DNA from: Dasypus novemcinctus
Lineage: Eukaryota > Chordata > Mammalia > Cingulata > Dasypodidae
Assembly: GCF_030445035.2 (NCBI RefSeq)
Contig: NC_080673.1
Location: 183,687,216-183,751,215, forward strand
Direction of reading: 5' to 3'
DNA: 64,000 bases
How positions within the stretch are numbered: the first letter of the stretch is position 1; every line of letters begins with the position of its first letter. Under the pieces are notes generated by a model. It saw nothing but the letters and a program-made list of their open reading frames with translations, did no database searches and had not been told where the DNA came from. A program made the position numbers and the translations under genes. Below are positions 44,501 to 52,000 of the stretch, in pieces.

Positions 44501-47118
44501 TCACCCCAGAAATTCTTATATTTAAGAATACCTCTGGATGATTTTCAAAAAAGATTTTTCTACAAGGAAACCTGTTACTTACAAGAGTGAAAAAATGGAA
44601 ATTACTGCTGTGTCCAACAGTAGGGGATTTGTTAAATATTATAGTGCATCCATGCAATGGAATACTGTGTAATATTAAAAAATCAAGTTGTAGAAAAGTC
44701 AAGGACATGGGAAATTATTTCCAGCATAGGGATAGAGTGAAAAAGTAGGTTATAAAAGCTTATGTATCCTATAAGCCCAGATTTATATTTTCTACAAAAG
44801 CACATTTGAATATATGCATGAATTAAAGAAACATATCAAGATATTAACAGTGTTATTTCAGTGATTGCAAGTGAGTTTTATTTTCTTCTTTGTGCTTTTT
44901 GGTACTTTGGTAGTAGAGTACAGACTAGAGCCAGACTACCTGGGTTTGACTCCCACACTCTGCCATGAAACTAGCTGTGTGACCTTGTATAAGTTATCCT
45001 CTCTGTGCCTCATTTTCATCCTCTGTAAAATGGGAATGGTGAAGTTAATAACAGTACCTGCTTCATATGGCTGTTGTAAGAATTAAATGGCTAAATACTC
45101 GTCACGAGCTTAGAAGAGTGCCTAGACCTGGTTCACACTCTCCAAGTGTTATCTATTATTATTTTCAGTATTTGCTTTGGTGATCACTGAACACTTTAAT
45201 ACTCAGAAAAAATAAATGCAATAATTTGTTTTAAACAAAGGAAAAGGACCAGTCTTTTACAAGAGGGCTAGAAGAATGGGGGGGGGGGGGGAGGGGAAAT
45301 AATACCATCCTGAAACCCACACAGTCTGTACCAATGCTAATACTAAGGACAGAAATTGGGTAATTTTCCTTGTAATTTACAGACTAAATTCACTTTGCTT
45401 CAAATTACCAAATAATTAAGGAAAAGGAATGCCCTTTAAGTGAATGATCTAGACTGGAGGATCCATAATGTCTGAGACGTGGGTGGTCCTGTGGCTTGCT
45501 AGATGGTCTCCTGGAATGGGAAAGTCAGGGGAAGGTGTCGGGGTATGGGTGCAGGGAGGGAGACGGTGGTGGGAGCAGAGGCACCTCTGAAAATGTTCCC
45601 CTTTTGCCCCCCGCGCAAGTTCTAGTTTTGTGGCATCTGAGCTAGATCATTTGGATCATTGCTCATTGCTGCGGGCAAGCACTTAAAGGGGCAAGGTCTT
45701 TTGATTATCAAGATAATTGCTTCAATTATCCAATAACAGTGGCTACTAATTGTTGACCACTTCCCGTGTGCCTGGCACTCTGTCCTAAACACTTACTGTC
45801 AATGATCTCACTTAGTCTCAGGTCAGGGCTGATAGTATCAATCTCACTTTCAAGATGAGAGTTGAGTTAACTGACCCTGGGTCAGAAAGATTATCAGGCA
45901 CAGGGCTGGGTTTCCAGCCCTGATCTAGAGTTTAAGTTTTAGCCCCATCCTGTTCTCCCTCCACTCCCCTTCCTTTGGCTTTGGAAATCAGAAGAATTCA
46001 AAATATCTATGAGATCCCTCACACTTTTTTTTCCCCTCCTGCCTGAGACCCACTTCCTCCACCTTTTTGCCACCCCAAGAGAAAAAGTCCATTTAATTGC
46101 CTCATTCTACTTCATGGAGCGGGGAGATAATTTTTCGAATAGCATGAAGACAATTCATTTGGCGTTTTAGTCCATTTATTGACTTGCACGCCTGCCTCTG
46201 ACGTCTCCAGAGGCCTGAGCAGCCCTTGCATACTTAGTGTCTACGGAAGCGCATTTTAACTGTGGCGGCACTAATCCGTCCCCTTTCTTTCGGAGAACAG
46301 GTCAGTCCATCGTGGGCTGTAAGGCCATCCTCATCGACGACCAGGTCTTTGTCGTGGTGGCCCAGCTCTTCGGCGGCTCTCACATTTACAAGTACGACGA
46401 GAGCTGGACCAAGTTTGTCAAATTCCAGGACATAGAAGTTTCTCGCATTTCCAAGCCCAACGACATCGAGCTGTTTCAGATCGACGACGAGAAGTTCTTT
46501 GTCATCGCTGACAGCTCCAAAGCCGGCCTGTCGACGGTTTATAAATGGAACAGCAAAGGCTTTTACTCGTACCAGTCCCTGCACGAGTGGTTCAGGGACA
46601 CGGATGCCGAGTTTGTTGACATAGACGGGAAATCGCATCTCATCCTGTCCAGCCGCTCCCAGGTCCCCATCATCCTGCAGTGGAACAAAAGCTCCAAGAA
46701 GTTCGTCCCCCACGGCGACATCCCCAACATGGAGGACGTGCTGGCCGTGAAGAGCTTTCGAATGCAGAATAGCCTCTACCTGTCCCTCACCCGCTTCATC
46801 GGGGACTCCAGGGTCATGAGGTGGAACAGTAAGCAGTTTGTGGAGATCCAGGCTCTCCCATCCCGGGGAGCCATGACTCTGCAGCCCTTTTCTTTCAAAG
46901 ACAATCACTACCTGGCTCTGGGGAGTGACTACACATTCTCCCAGATCTACCAGTGGGATAAAGAGCAGCAGCTCTTCAAAAAGTTCAAGGAGATTTATGT
47001 GCAGGCGCCTCGCTCCTTCACGGCCGTCTCCACCGACAGGAGAGATTTCTTTTTTGCATCCAGTTTCAAAGGGAAAACAAAGATTTTTGAACACATAATT
47101 GTTGACTTAAGTTTGTGA
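17292..47118 (+). CDS. LGI2: LGI2, leucine-rich glioma-inactivated protein 2 (8 coding exons)
   Basis: This is a secreted neuronal glycoprotein of the LGI family; relatives bind ADAM22/ADAM23-type receptors at synapses. LGI2 is linked to benign juvenile epilepsy in Lagotto dogs (family knowledge). The coding parts are 17292-17485, 19315-19386, 21219-21290, 23325-23396, 29093-29164, 29854-30023, 36638-36802 and 46301-47118, together 1,635 nt, 544 residues plus TGA. Residues 1-27 form a signal peptide with a leucine-rich core. LRRNT cysteines are 35, 39, 41 and 48. LRRs span about 65-161. LRRCT cysteines are 170, 172, 193 and 214. The EPTP/EAR beta-propeller runs from about 219 to 544. N-glycosylation sequons are at N185, N270 and N401. 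Splice sites are all GT-AG and phases match. The length fits the roughly 545-residue family size. The start was chosen for its good Kozak context (G at -3 and +4) and the signal peptide. The protein matches remembered mammalian LGI2 almost throughout, so the assignment over LGI1, 3 or 4 is firm. Confidence 0.97.
17690..17870 (+). mobile_element. hAT-like non-autonomous DNA transposon fragment
   Basis: In intron 1. 'ccacctgcatcagaccaccc', 'gggggagcttgtgttaatgc' and 'ggattctgcctttggcg' with 'ccaggtggtttcagggca' follow a well-known mammalian Charlie-type MER repeat order. The exact family name is uncertain. Confidence 0.6.
17871..19314. other. LGI2: LGI2 intron 1, remainder
   Basis: Intron 1 runs 17486-19314 (1,829 bp). 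Beyond the MER-like repeat there is a short TG run near 17876-17886 and otherwise unique sequence. The acceptor is 'ttttttccatag' at 19303-19314. Confidence 0.7.
19315..19386 (+). CDS. LGI2: LGI2 coding exon 2: LRR 1
   Basis: A 72-nt phase-2 exon encoding residues 65-88 plus part of 89, '[20 protein letters not shown]' and on. It is one 24-residue leucine-rich repeat unit, the family's typical exon-per-repeat plan. It contains the sequon NGT. The donor is 'gctgct/gtgagt'. Confidence 0.96.
19387..21218. other. LGI2: LGI2 intron 2
   Basis: 1,832 bp, AT-rich in its middle, with an antisense MIR at about 20080-20240 (listed separately). Nothing else is recognised. The acceptor is 'tccttttattttcag'. 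Confidence 0.7.
20080..20240 (-). repeat. MIR SINE, antisense
   Basis: 'ctccatttgacagatgaaga' followed by 'aactgaggctcagggaagtc' and 'cctggattctaacccaggg' matches MIR in antisense, in intron 2. Confidence 0.85.
21219..21290 (+). CDS. LGI2: LGI2 coding exon 3: LRR 2
   Basis: A 72-nt phase-2 exon encoding residues 89-113, including '[20 protein letters not shown]'. It is a second canonical 24-residue LRR unit. The donor is 'atacct/gtaagt'. Confidence 0.96.
22000..22137. repeat. 68-bp tandem duplication
   Basis: Copy 1 is 22000-22067 and copy 2 begins at 22068. They differ at one visible position ('caaggtaga' against 'caaggcaga'). The near identity implies a recent event. It is non-coding, in intron 3. 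Confidence 0.95.
22153..22194. other. two adjacent inverted repeats (hairpins)
   Basis: The first is an 11-bp-arm palindrome at 22153-22175, 'ctctggagaaa' against 'tttctccagag'. The second has 8-bp arms at 22174-22181 and 22187-22194, 'agtataca' against 'tgtatact'. They begin 16 bp after the tandem duplication. Confidence 0.85.
23325..23396 (+). CDS. LGI2: LGI2 coding exon 4: LRR 3
   Basis: A 72-nt phase-2 exon encoding residues 113-137, including '[20 protein letters not shown]'. The donor is 'cacct/gtaagt'. Confidence 0.96.
23437..23535 (+). mobile_element. short tRNA-derived SINE
   Basis: A compact element of about 100 bp just inside intron 4. The A-box region is 'gtagcagatgtctttgagca' and the B box is 'ggttcaatccc'. 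'gtacctcaataaaatt' and a poly(A) tail follow. It lacks the long body of the DAS SINEs, so it is a distinct short family or a minimal tRNA SINE. No clear target-site duplication is seen. Confidence 0.7.
24610..24850 (+). repeat. MIR SINE followed by simple TTATTG/TCA repeats
   Basis: In intron 4. 'cttgggttcaaatttgaagg' and 'gagccttggttttcttaccc' match MIR. Degenerate 'ttattg' units and then 'tcatcatcatcat' follow at about 24795-24843. Confidence 0.65.
25130..25230. repeat. TG/TGTG-rich simple sequence
   Basis: A degenerate (TG)n tract with interruptions in intron 4. The CA-rich complement accounts for the open frames here. Confidence 0.6.
25470..25700 (+). repeat. L2 LINE fragment
   Basis: In intron 4. 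'ttgcttgggatgctgttcct' with 'tttgcctttggtcgcctgga' and 'agtcattcctgatctccttc' fits the L2 3' region in sense order. Confidence 0.6.
25708..26155 (-). mobile_element. MaLR-like LTR, antisense
   Basis: Solo LTR-like repeat in intron 4. Its complement from about 26130 back to 25980 aligns with 27200-27350: 'accaggaccttttgatgagg' matches 'aataggaccttttgatgagg'. It contains a (CT)n run at 25930-25947. No internal viral genes lie next to it. Confidence 0.7.
26156..27189. other. intron 4 spacer between two opposed LTRs
   Basis: AT-rich unique-looking sequence with A and T runs (for example 26308-26324 and 26845-26858). I see no repeat family or exon here. Confidence 0.5.
27190..27605 (+). mobile_element. 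MaLR-like LTR, sense
   Basis: Begins near 'agctgtgtaccccagaaaaa'. It includes 'aataggaccttttgatgagg' and 'ctgaatcaggatgggtctaa', and ends 'catttgggaaattaaaa'. It is the same family as 25708-26155 in the opposite orientation, with no internal retroviral sequence. Confidence 0.7.
28300..28830 (+). repeat. ancient interspersed repeat, copy A
   Basis: In intron 4. 'gtgccaggcaattttctagg', 'gcagcagtgaacaaatagac' and 'gagcatttcagcagaggga' occur in the same order as the copy at 42.4 kb, ending 'aactgggaagccttggagg'. This is a very common mammalian LINE-derived repeat, but I am not sure of its name. It accounts for the antisense open frame here. Confidence 0.65.
29093..29164 (+). CDS. LGI2: LGI2 coding exon 5: LRR 4
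   Basis: A 72-nt phase-2 exon encoding residues 137-161, including '[20 protein letters not shown]'. This is the last full LRR before the C-terminal cap. The acceptor is 'tttttgttctag' and the donor is 'gaact/gtaagt'. Intron 5 that follows is short (689 bp). Confidence 0.96.
29165..29853. other. LGI2: LGI2 intron 5
   Basis: 689 bp with no repeat recognised. The acceptor tract is 'tgttttggtttttag'. Confidence 0.7.
29854..30023 (+). CDS. LGI2: LGI2 coding exon 6: LRR C-terminal cap
   Basis: 170 nt, changing the phase from 2 to 1. It encodes residues 161-218, with Cys 170, 172, 193 and 214 forming the LRRCT disulfides and an NST sequon at 185-187. The donor is 'acgacag/gtattc'. If not spliced, the frame would continue 31 codons to a stop at 30116-30118. 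Confidence 0.95.
30024..31029. other. LGI2: LGI2 intron 6, 5' part
   Basis: AT-rich, with a 20-bp perfect palindrome at 30381-30400 (listed separately). No repeat family is named. Confidence 0.5.
30381..30400. other. 20-bp perfect palindrome
   Basis: 'aattactaaa' is followed directly by its reverse complement 'tttagtaatt'. A third partial copy, 'aaattactaa', follows at 30401-30410. It could form a cruciform or be a TAAT-type homeodomain dimer site; function is unknown. Confidence 0.85.
31030..31650 (+). repeat. ~620-bp interspersed repeat, copy 2
   Basis: In intron 6. It is collinear with 12270-12930: 'aaaatcctagaaattggttg' at its start, 'ctcttcagctgcaaactatc' in the middle, and 'atcttgatttaatcaa' with 'tatcaaactgctaca' at the end. 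Both copies are in the + orientation. Confidence 0.75.
31651..32754. other. intron 6 sequence, nothing recognised
   Basis: Unique-looking sequence with open frames under 140 codons. No repeat or exon identified. Confidence 0.4.
32755..33270. promoter_or_regulatory. candidate regulatory block in intron 6
   Basis: A block free of recognised repeats, dense in TAAT-type motifs ('taatgcattaatgtgc' near 32982) and with two octamer-like sites, 'atgcaaag' near 32969 and 'atgcaaaa' near 33061. This is only an inference from composition and the absence of repeats; no conservation test was possible. Confidence 0.3.
33280..33420. repeat. CA-rich then CCCT/CTTT pyrimidine microsatellite
   Basis: 'cacacaaacatacacac' units are followed by a polypyrimidine tract of 'ccctccctccctctctccc' type in intron 6. 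Confidence 0.85.
33421..34189. other. intron 6 sequence, nothing recognised
   Basis: No repeat or exon identified. Confidence 0.4.
34190..34320 (-). repeat. MIR SINE, antisense
   Basis: 'ccttttactgaaaaggaaac' and 'tgaggctcaagtgtcttggc' are antisense MIR core sequence in intron 6. Confidence 0.75.
34321..36637. other. LGI2: intron 6, 3' part
   Basis: Mostly GC-moderate sequence. Weak MIR/L2-like traces lie at 34560-34640 ('caacaagcatctattaagc') and 34850-34990. No exon apart from the approach to exon 7. The acceptor is 'cacccgtttccag'. Confidence 0.45.
36638..36802 (+). CDS. LGI2: LGI2 coding exon 7: first EPTP/EAR repeat
   Basis: 165 nt, phase 1 to phase 1, encoding residues 218-273. '[20 protein letters not shown]' and '[20 protein letters not shown]' form the first blade of the EPTP beta-propeller. 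N270 is a sequon (NIT). The donor is 'atcacag/gtgtgt'. Confidence 0.96.
37075..37185. repeat. AT-rich TATA/ATAT simple sequence
   Basis: Runs of 'atatatgtgtgttt' and 'tatatataaatataaa' in intron 7. Confidence 0.8.
37186..37500 (-). mobile_element. MLT1-like MaLR LTR, antisense
   Basis: 'gctatgacaaataccacaga' followed by 'ctggttggcttagacaatag', then 'ggcccaccctgattcagttt', fits an antisense MLT1-type LTR. It is old and solo. Confidence 0.75.
37501..37892. other. intron 7 spacer, nothing recognised
   Basis: Pyrimidine-rich sequence between an MLT1-like LTR and a SINE. Nothing further is named. Confidence 0.4.
37907..38345 (-). mobile_element. DAS-type tRNA-derived SINE, antisense
   Basis: Antisense SINE with a T-rich start and the B box complement 'gtttgaaccg' near 38282. 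It is flanked by the exact 14-bp repeat 'tcagatgcatttct' at 37893-37906 and 38346-38359, in intron 7. Confidence 0.94.
38403..38795 (-). mobile_element. MLT1-like MaLR LTR, antisense
   Basis: 'cagggctgctgtacaaagta', 'ggcccaccctaattcagtgt' and a tail 'ggggacacagttcaaccca' followed by 'taacaaca' are the features of an antisense MLT1 LTR. It is the second such copy within 1.3 kb. Confidence 0.8.
39041..39201. mobile_element. non-autonomous DNA transposon with inverted ends
   Basis: It begins 'gggctgtccaataagagag' and ends 'tatgttgaacagccc'. The reverse complement of the end, 'gggctgttcaacata', matches the start, giving terminal inverted repeats. The interior carries 'gccactagccacctgtggct', shared with a common hAT-like MER family. 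No clear 8-bp target-site duplication is seen. Confidence 0.7.
39202..40639. other. intron 7 sequence, nothing recognised
   Basis: A GC-moderate stretch with a C-rich/T-rich run at 39979-40000. Open frames on both strands have no recognisable product. Confidence 0.4.
40640..42395 (-). mobile_element. LINE-1, 3' UTR and ORF2 3' end, antisense
   Basis: 5'-truncated L1 in intron 7. The 3' UTR starts with 'gtattagagaaattgtgagt', and the ORF2 complement follows from about 41270. Translated on the - strand, 41289-41522 carries '[20 protein letters not shown]' and 42158-42397 carries '[20 protein letters not shown]', both L1 ORF2p C-terminal sequence. Stops and frameshifts make it inactive. It is less diverged than the L1 at 7.9-11.8 kb. 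Confidence 0.92.
42396..43060 (+). repeat. ancient interspersed repeat, copy B
   Basis: Same family as 28300-28830. 'cttgagcacttattctgagt', 'gcagtgaccaaaacagagaa', 'gagcattccaggcagagc' and 'gcaaaggcccagaag' lie in consensus order. It abuts the L1 truncation point, so the L1 probably inserted next to or into it. Confidence 0.65.
43310..43540 (+). repeat. MIR SINE, diverged
   Basis: 'accttgatcaggcagtttta', 'ccatctataaattgggcatt' and a 'tttagcacagtgtttggc' tail, in intron 7. Confidence 0.7.
43541..44429. other. intron 7 sequence, nothing recognised
   Basis: It contains a CT-rich stretch (44080-44140) whose complement gives lysine/arginine-rich open frames. No gene or repeat is named. Confidence 0.4.
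44430..44865 (+). mobile_element. LINE-1 3' fragment, sense
   Basis: 'catgcaatggaatactgtgt' with 'aatattaaaaaatcaagt' is the sense strand of a diverged L1M-type ORF2 C-terminus and 3' UTR. The frame is broken. Confidence 0.6.
44915..45170 (+). repeat. MIR SINE, nearly full length
   Basis: Nearly complete MIR: 'cagactagagccagactacc', 'tgggtttgactcccacactc', 'gctgtgtgaccttgtataag', 'catcctctgtaaaatgggaa' and a 'gtgcctagacctggttcaca' tail. It is about 1.1 kb upstream of exon 8. Confidence 0.92.
45740..45930 (-). repeat. MIR SINE, antisense
   Basis: 'cgtgtgcctggcactctgtc', 'ctcacttagtctcaggtcag' and a 'gcacagggctgggtttcc' end, in intron 7. Confidence 0.65.
46301..47118 (+). CDS. LGI2: LGI2 coding exon 8: EPTP/EAR repeats to stop
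   Basis: 818 nt encoding residues 273-544 and TGA at 47116-47118. It supplies the remaining blades of the EPTP propeller. '[19 protein letters not shown]', '[18 protein letters not shown]', '[17 protein letters not shown]' and '[20 protein letters not shown]' are repeat-type motifs shared with LGI1. N401 (NKS) is a sequon. The acceptor is 'ttcggagaacag'. The exon is GC-rich relative to the introns. Confidence 0.97.
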
Positions 47119-47468
47119 AGGTGCGATGGGTGACTTTAAAAGACAAGTAGCATTAGCTCTCACAAGAGACGACCGAGGGGGGAGGGGGGAGGCACTCAGA
47201 GCTCTGACATTAAAAATGCCCTGGGGAAATAGTTAGAAGTTTTCAAACTTTTAGAACTCACCTTTTAATCAGGGACTGCATTTATTGGCTAACTGCATGA
47301 CATGTCCATTCTACCATTTAAAAAGACATCTTAAAGCCTGTAATTACTGAGAAAAGAGAACAGCATTAACTCTTACCATCTGGGAAGGCAATGAGCTTTT
47401 TTTTTTTTTTAAAACGAGGAAAGACAGAATTCGATAAGATAGATGGGACAGCTCCTATCATGAAATAG

Positions 47469-47564
47469 TAATTTTTTAAAAAAACTGCAGGCCCTTCTCC
47501 TGCCATTTTAGCAATCTAATTTTTTTAAAAAACTGCAGGCCCTTCTCCTGCCATTTTAGCAATC
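47469..47564. repeat. 48-bp tandem duplication in 3' UTR
   Basis: Copy 1 is 47469-47516 and copy 2 is 47517-47564. Each contains 'actgcaggcccttctcctgc' and 'cattttagcaatc'. They differ only in the T/A run (T6A7 against T7A6). Confidence 0.95.
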
Positions 47565-48777
47565 CTTTTGGTCAGAACACTTAAAGCCAAAGTCAGCTGA
47601 AAAGATTTGCTGATGATTAGTTTAAAATCTTATAACACTCAGCAATGCTATTTTGAGCCATTCCAGTTTCCTAAGAGTAATGCCCAGCATTCTGGAATCC
47701 TCCTGAGTAGCAAAACCTTGGCTATTTCATTGACTCACGTGAATGCTCATGATGGGTGTCATTCACAATTTAATATTTGACATTTCTCCCTCTACCACCA
47801 AGGAAATATTCTGGTGACGTGTTTCTGGACCCAGCCTGGGCTGTAGGCCCAGGAGTGAGCCCTTCTCTTCCCTGGGGATCTAAGCTGACCCCTGGGGGCC
47901 AGAGTGGTGATGCCTATTTGATTGTCTCCAGGACTCATCCACCTCGCTGACCCCACCTTTGAGTTTGTGGGTAACCCGACAGACAGGCCCAAGACTGGTG
48001 CTTTGCATTCCTTTCAGAGAGAGGGAACAGGTGTTACCATATGATGAGCATTTGGTAAGAATTTTGCAATGGGATTTTGTGGCGGCCAAGGGGACTTTAC
48101 ACAGGTCTTGATTTGCTTTGAACGCTGGAGGTGGCCCTGTGATTGATGCACATCCTTGCCCTCTGGACAACTTAATGTTTTGAGGAATTGCATACCAACA
48201 TCTCTACTTGCCTGCCTGCCCGCCTACCTGCTTATCCAACCTGCAGTCCTGCTTGGTTAATTTACTCGTCTTGCTGCTGCCGAGGCGGCCCCAGCAAAGG
48301 GGCTGCAGATACACTCATTTTAAGCAATGCTCCTTCCTCTCCCAGCATTTGAGCAAAGGAAAACTCCCAGCCCCCCTCCCCACATTCCCCAAAGGTGCGT
48401 GTGCCGGCAGTGGGATCATCCTTTCCAGTCATGGGAGTGGGTGGGTCTGAGGCTGATGAGAAGGGGCTGCCTTGGTGCCAGACAAGCTGAATCCCCCAGG
48501 CCAGGACTACACTTAGAGGGCCAAGGGGACCTCTTTCAAAATGGGCATCTCTAGTGCAGATGAGTTTGCAGAGGGTGTTGGTTAGCCTGCTGTCTTCACT
48601 GGGGCTCTAAAAGAAAAACCCAGTGACCTGGCTTCTAGCTGTGAAAGTTGCATAATCGTCCTGCTCTGTATTGTTAGTTTTCAAGGATTGTTTGCTAAGT
48701 CGTGAGTAGGAAGATGTTTTGCCACAAATATGAATGTATTTGTTGTTTCCTGACTTGAAGCAATGCAGAACCCAGGC

Positions 48778-48783
48778 AATAAA
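48778..48783 (+). terminator. LGI2: candidate proximal poly(A) signal AATAAA
   Basis: A canonical hexamer with GT-rich sequence ('cgatgtgttgatgg') about 20-30 bp downstream. It would give a 3' UTR of about 1.7 kb. Confidence 0.45.
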
Positions 48784-51577
48784 TGGCACTTCGGAGAACG
48801 ATGTGTTGATGGTACATCAGCACTCTTGGGGCCACTCGGGGGACTGCAGGCTGAGACCTTCCTGCCGGGGGAACCAGGGATTTTAATGAACTGATGCCCA
48901 CGCCAAGTGCTACTGCTTGAAACTTATTTTCAGCTAAGCACCAGTGAGCAGGAGAAGAGTGGTTTGTTTTCATTTTTTGCCGGACAAGCCACACTTTCTT
49001 CTGTGGTCTTGCGCCTTTCTGTGGCACTCTTTGGCCTTCTTATTTGAATTAACTACAAATGCCCACAGCCCCTCCTGGCAGGCTGGAAGTGGGACAGCTC
49101 TCTGCTATTCCTCGGGCTGTAAAGACCAGCACATGGCACCCCTCTGATGAGCCTGGGTGGAAAAACTGACCCTTGGCCAAGAGTGTCCGTGACAGTCCTG
49201 GCACGTGTGCCAGCTCACAATGTTCCCAATTCCAGGTGCTTGTAAGAAGCACCTGGGGTTCTTCATCACAGCTTCCCCTCGGAGGGGGAAGGTGGACACT
49301 GACCTTCTGAACTCACCTCTCTAATAAGCAGGGCCGAGAACCCGGAAGCTCAGGAAGCACGTGGTGCTGGGCTTGTGATGGGCAGCCTTGCTGGTCCAGG
49401 TGGGGCCTTAGAGGTAAAAGAAAGAGCTAAAGAACGGGGCAGGGGAGGGGATGAGAGCACAGGGCATCCACTCCGCTGCGGTCGGGTTTTCGTTTTTTAA
49501 AATGGGTATGTGAGGTTAGGGACCAGCGTCCCTGTGCTGTGGGAGGAGATAGTTGTTCTGGCCAATTTACCAAAGGAGCGGATGTTCTTGGCACAAGGTG
49601 GCAGAAGCTTTGCTTGGTAATCTTACTGCTCCCTCCCAAGAATCCCTGAAGCTTTAAACAAAGTCTGCAAGAAACTTTCTTCCAATAATGGAAAACAAAC
49701 AACAACAACAAAAATACTCCCCAAACCAAAGCAGACAAACGCTGGGGCCCATGGCTCGTGGAGATGAGCTTTCTCAGGGCTGCGCTGGCCTCTTTTCCCT
49801 GACGGTCGGGTGATGGTGTTCTCAGCTTGTTTCCTTTTGGTAACCTCGGTGGCTGGGCTTCCAGGCTGTCTGTCTGCAAGGCCACGGGACATGCCTTCAG
49901 GCGAGAGCTTGTCTCCAGGTTCCCTGGGGTTGGGAATAGATCTCCTATAAAACCTCCAAAGACAGGCCTCAGGTTTGAATAGCACTGCGCTCTTGGGCAG
50001 GATAATAATGTAGGCAAAGCTTTATGTTTTTTTCAATGCAGTGTATGTTTATCTCATTTGTCCATGAGTGAGAGGTGGCTAGTATTATTCTAATTTCAGA
50101 GAGGAAATGGACACAGAAAATCCAAGTCAATTGCCTTTCCAAGATTATCCGTAGTGAGTGGTATAGCTAGAACTTTCCCCCTGAACAGCAGCCTGGTATT
50201 TTCTTTCTACAGTACTCTGCTATGCCCTCCCAAAGAAAGTCTTTCACTTGTGTCATGATTTTGAATATAGCAGTACTTTGAGATAAAACAAAAAAATAAA
50301 AGATGCATAGCCAGAAGGAAAATATTGTAGAATAGGCACCGTTCAATCATTTGGGCCAATTAACAATCAAAAACACCCGGAATTGCTATTACATGCAAGA
50401 CCCTGCTCTTTAAAGTCTTCCAGAAGTTTCTGATAATTTTCTGTTATTCTAAAAAGGGCTTTTAGCTGGCACAGTTGTTTCTCCCCTCCACATAGCTGAG
50501 GGAAGGATGAAAGGTTGATGCACATCTGGTTCTTCTCAGTGGCCACAAGATAAACAAGAAGAGTTTTATGAGGGAAAAATTAAAAACTCGAAGGCACTAG
50601 TGATGAAGAATTGCTCCAGCCGTCCTCAGCCTTTGCGGGAGCACGCTGGAAATGGCAGTGTTGCATTTTTCTTCCCCATGGAGTAAGAGGCTGTGTATTT
50701 TTAGGAAAGAAATCGGTGTGGGATGCCGGAGGTTTGGTTGTCAGGAAATTTCTCCGACCGTGGGTCTAATGAAAGAGAGATGGAGGTCTGCAGGAGGGGA
50801 GTCTATTTGCATGCCACCTAAAGAAAATCTTTTCAGCAGGCTTCCTGATTTTTCTACAGAAATATCTAGCAGCCCCTCACTTGCAGCAGCTTTGGAGGAT
50901 ACTTCTTTAATTAGGCAGTGGCCAAAGAAGCTGTTGAGCAGCACCCTGGTGTGGAAATCAGTCCTTCAGGTGCTAAGGCAATGAATTGGGTGGCCCAGAG
51001 GTGGGGCCAGTGTAAAGGGAATGGGCAGAAAAGCAGGACAGATGACTGTGGAGGAAACTCTTCAGGGAGAAGAGAAATAATCTGGAAGAAAAAAAAAAGT
51101 GATAATGATGTCCTTGCACCAGCCAGGCAAGTAGAGGGTAAATTGAGCAGGCAAATGAACAGCATCCTGATAATTAATGAACAGAACCAATTGTAAAGAT
51201 AATTAAAATAAGAATTGTAAAGCTCCTGAGATCTACATAGCGACTCTCTTCACCTTACTATATTCCATCGCTTGTATCAGAATCTGCCTTTTTTTCTAGC
51301 AGGAAACTATGCATTCCCTCTCCATGCCCTTGACTATCAGGAATGTCTGAGGACTGCGATAAAATAGGCCAATATGCCATTTGGTATTGTTTTTATGTAT
51401 TTTCAATGCATACTTTAGGTAAAATAATAGTAGTTTATATGTACATGAAAGCAAACTTTGCAGTATGCAAGCTACAATGGATGCATTTTAAGGCTGTATA
51501 TATATATTTAGCTCATTTTGGTAAATAGAGTTAACAAACTACATGCCTCTTAATTCTATATATTCTGTAAGCCTACG

Positions 51578-51583
51578 AATAAA
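51578..51583 (+). terminator. LGI2: candidate distal poly(A) signal AATAAA
   Basis: A canonical hexamer at the end of an AT-rich, TAT-rich stretch (51360-51580) typical of a vertebrate 3' UTR end. The T/G-rich 'ttgatctctgttctg' follows downstream. Confidence 0.5.
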
Positions 51584-51907
51584 AAGTAGCTCATGCCTAA
51601 CCTGGCTTTGATCTCTGTTCTGATTGGATATGGATATATCCTCTTGTCATAGAGCTGAAGAGTTGCCCACATGGGCTGTTGCAGGTGGGCAGGGTGTGCT
51701 CGTTTATCTTTGTAGTCATTCACTGTTTAAATGGAAGATGGACTCCTCAGGGTCTTTACTTGGAAACTAAAAATTCACAGAAGAGCTCTGCAGTTATACC
51801 TCTACCTGGTCTGTAGAACCATAATCTTGACAAGTTGACCAAGAACTGTAGATATCTCTGGGTATCTTGCAATTCTACATGCTAAGAGGAAGATGGGATT
51901 AAAGGAG

Positions 51908-52000
51908 AACTCCTCAAGGGCAGGTTACACAACTTGTTCTCCTCGCGTCCAGGAGCTTGGCACATAGTAGGCACACAGTAAATGCTGCATGTATCGATGT
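51908..52000 (+). repeat. L2 LINE 3' end
   Basis: 'ctcaagggcaggttacacaa' is followed by 'cttggcacatagtaggcaca' and 'cagtaaatgctgcatg', the L2 3' tail. Confidence 0.7.

Larger units (their letters stand above)
47119..51600 (+). other. LGI2: LGI2 3' UTR (probable extent)
   Basis: Sequence after the stop has no other gene. It includes a 48-bp tandem duplication at 47469-47564 and an antisense MIR-like stretch around 50040-50225. The 3' end is inferred from the AATAAA at 51578-51583, with shorter alternatives near 48778 and 50296. A long 3' UTR of up to about 4.5 kb is plausible, but no transcript evidence is available here. Confidence 0.5.

Noticed and set aside
46234..47094. 286-codon open frame on the - strand
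   Set aside because: It is the antisense shadow of LGI2 exon 8. GC-rich coding exons commonly leave an open opposite frame, and the product has no recognisable domain.
49427..50017. 196-codon frame on the - strand
   Set aside because: It lies antisense to the probable LGI2 3' UTR, with no recognisable domain.
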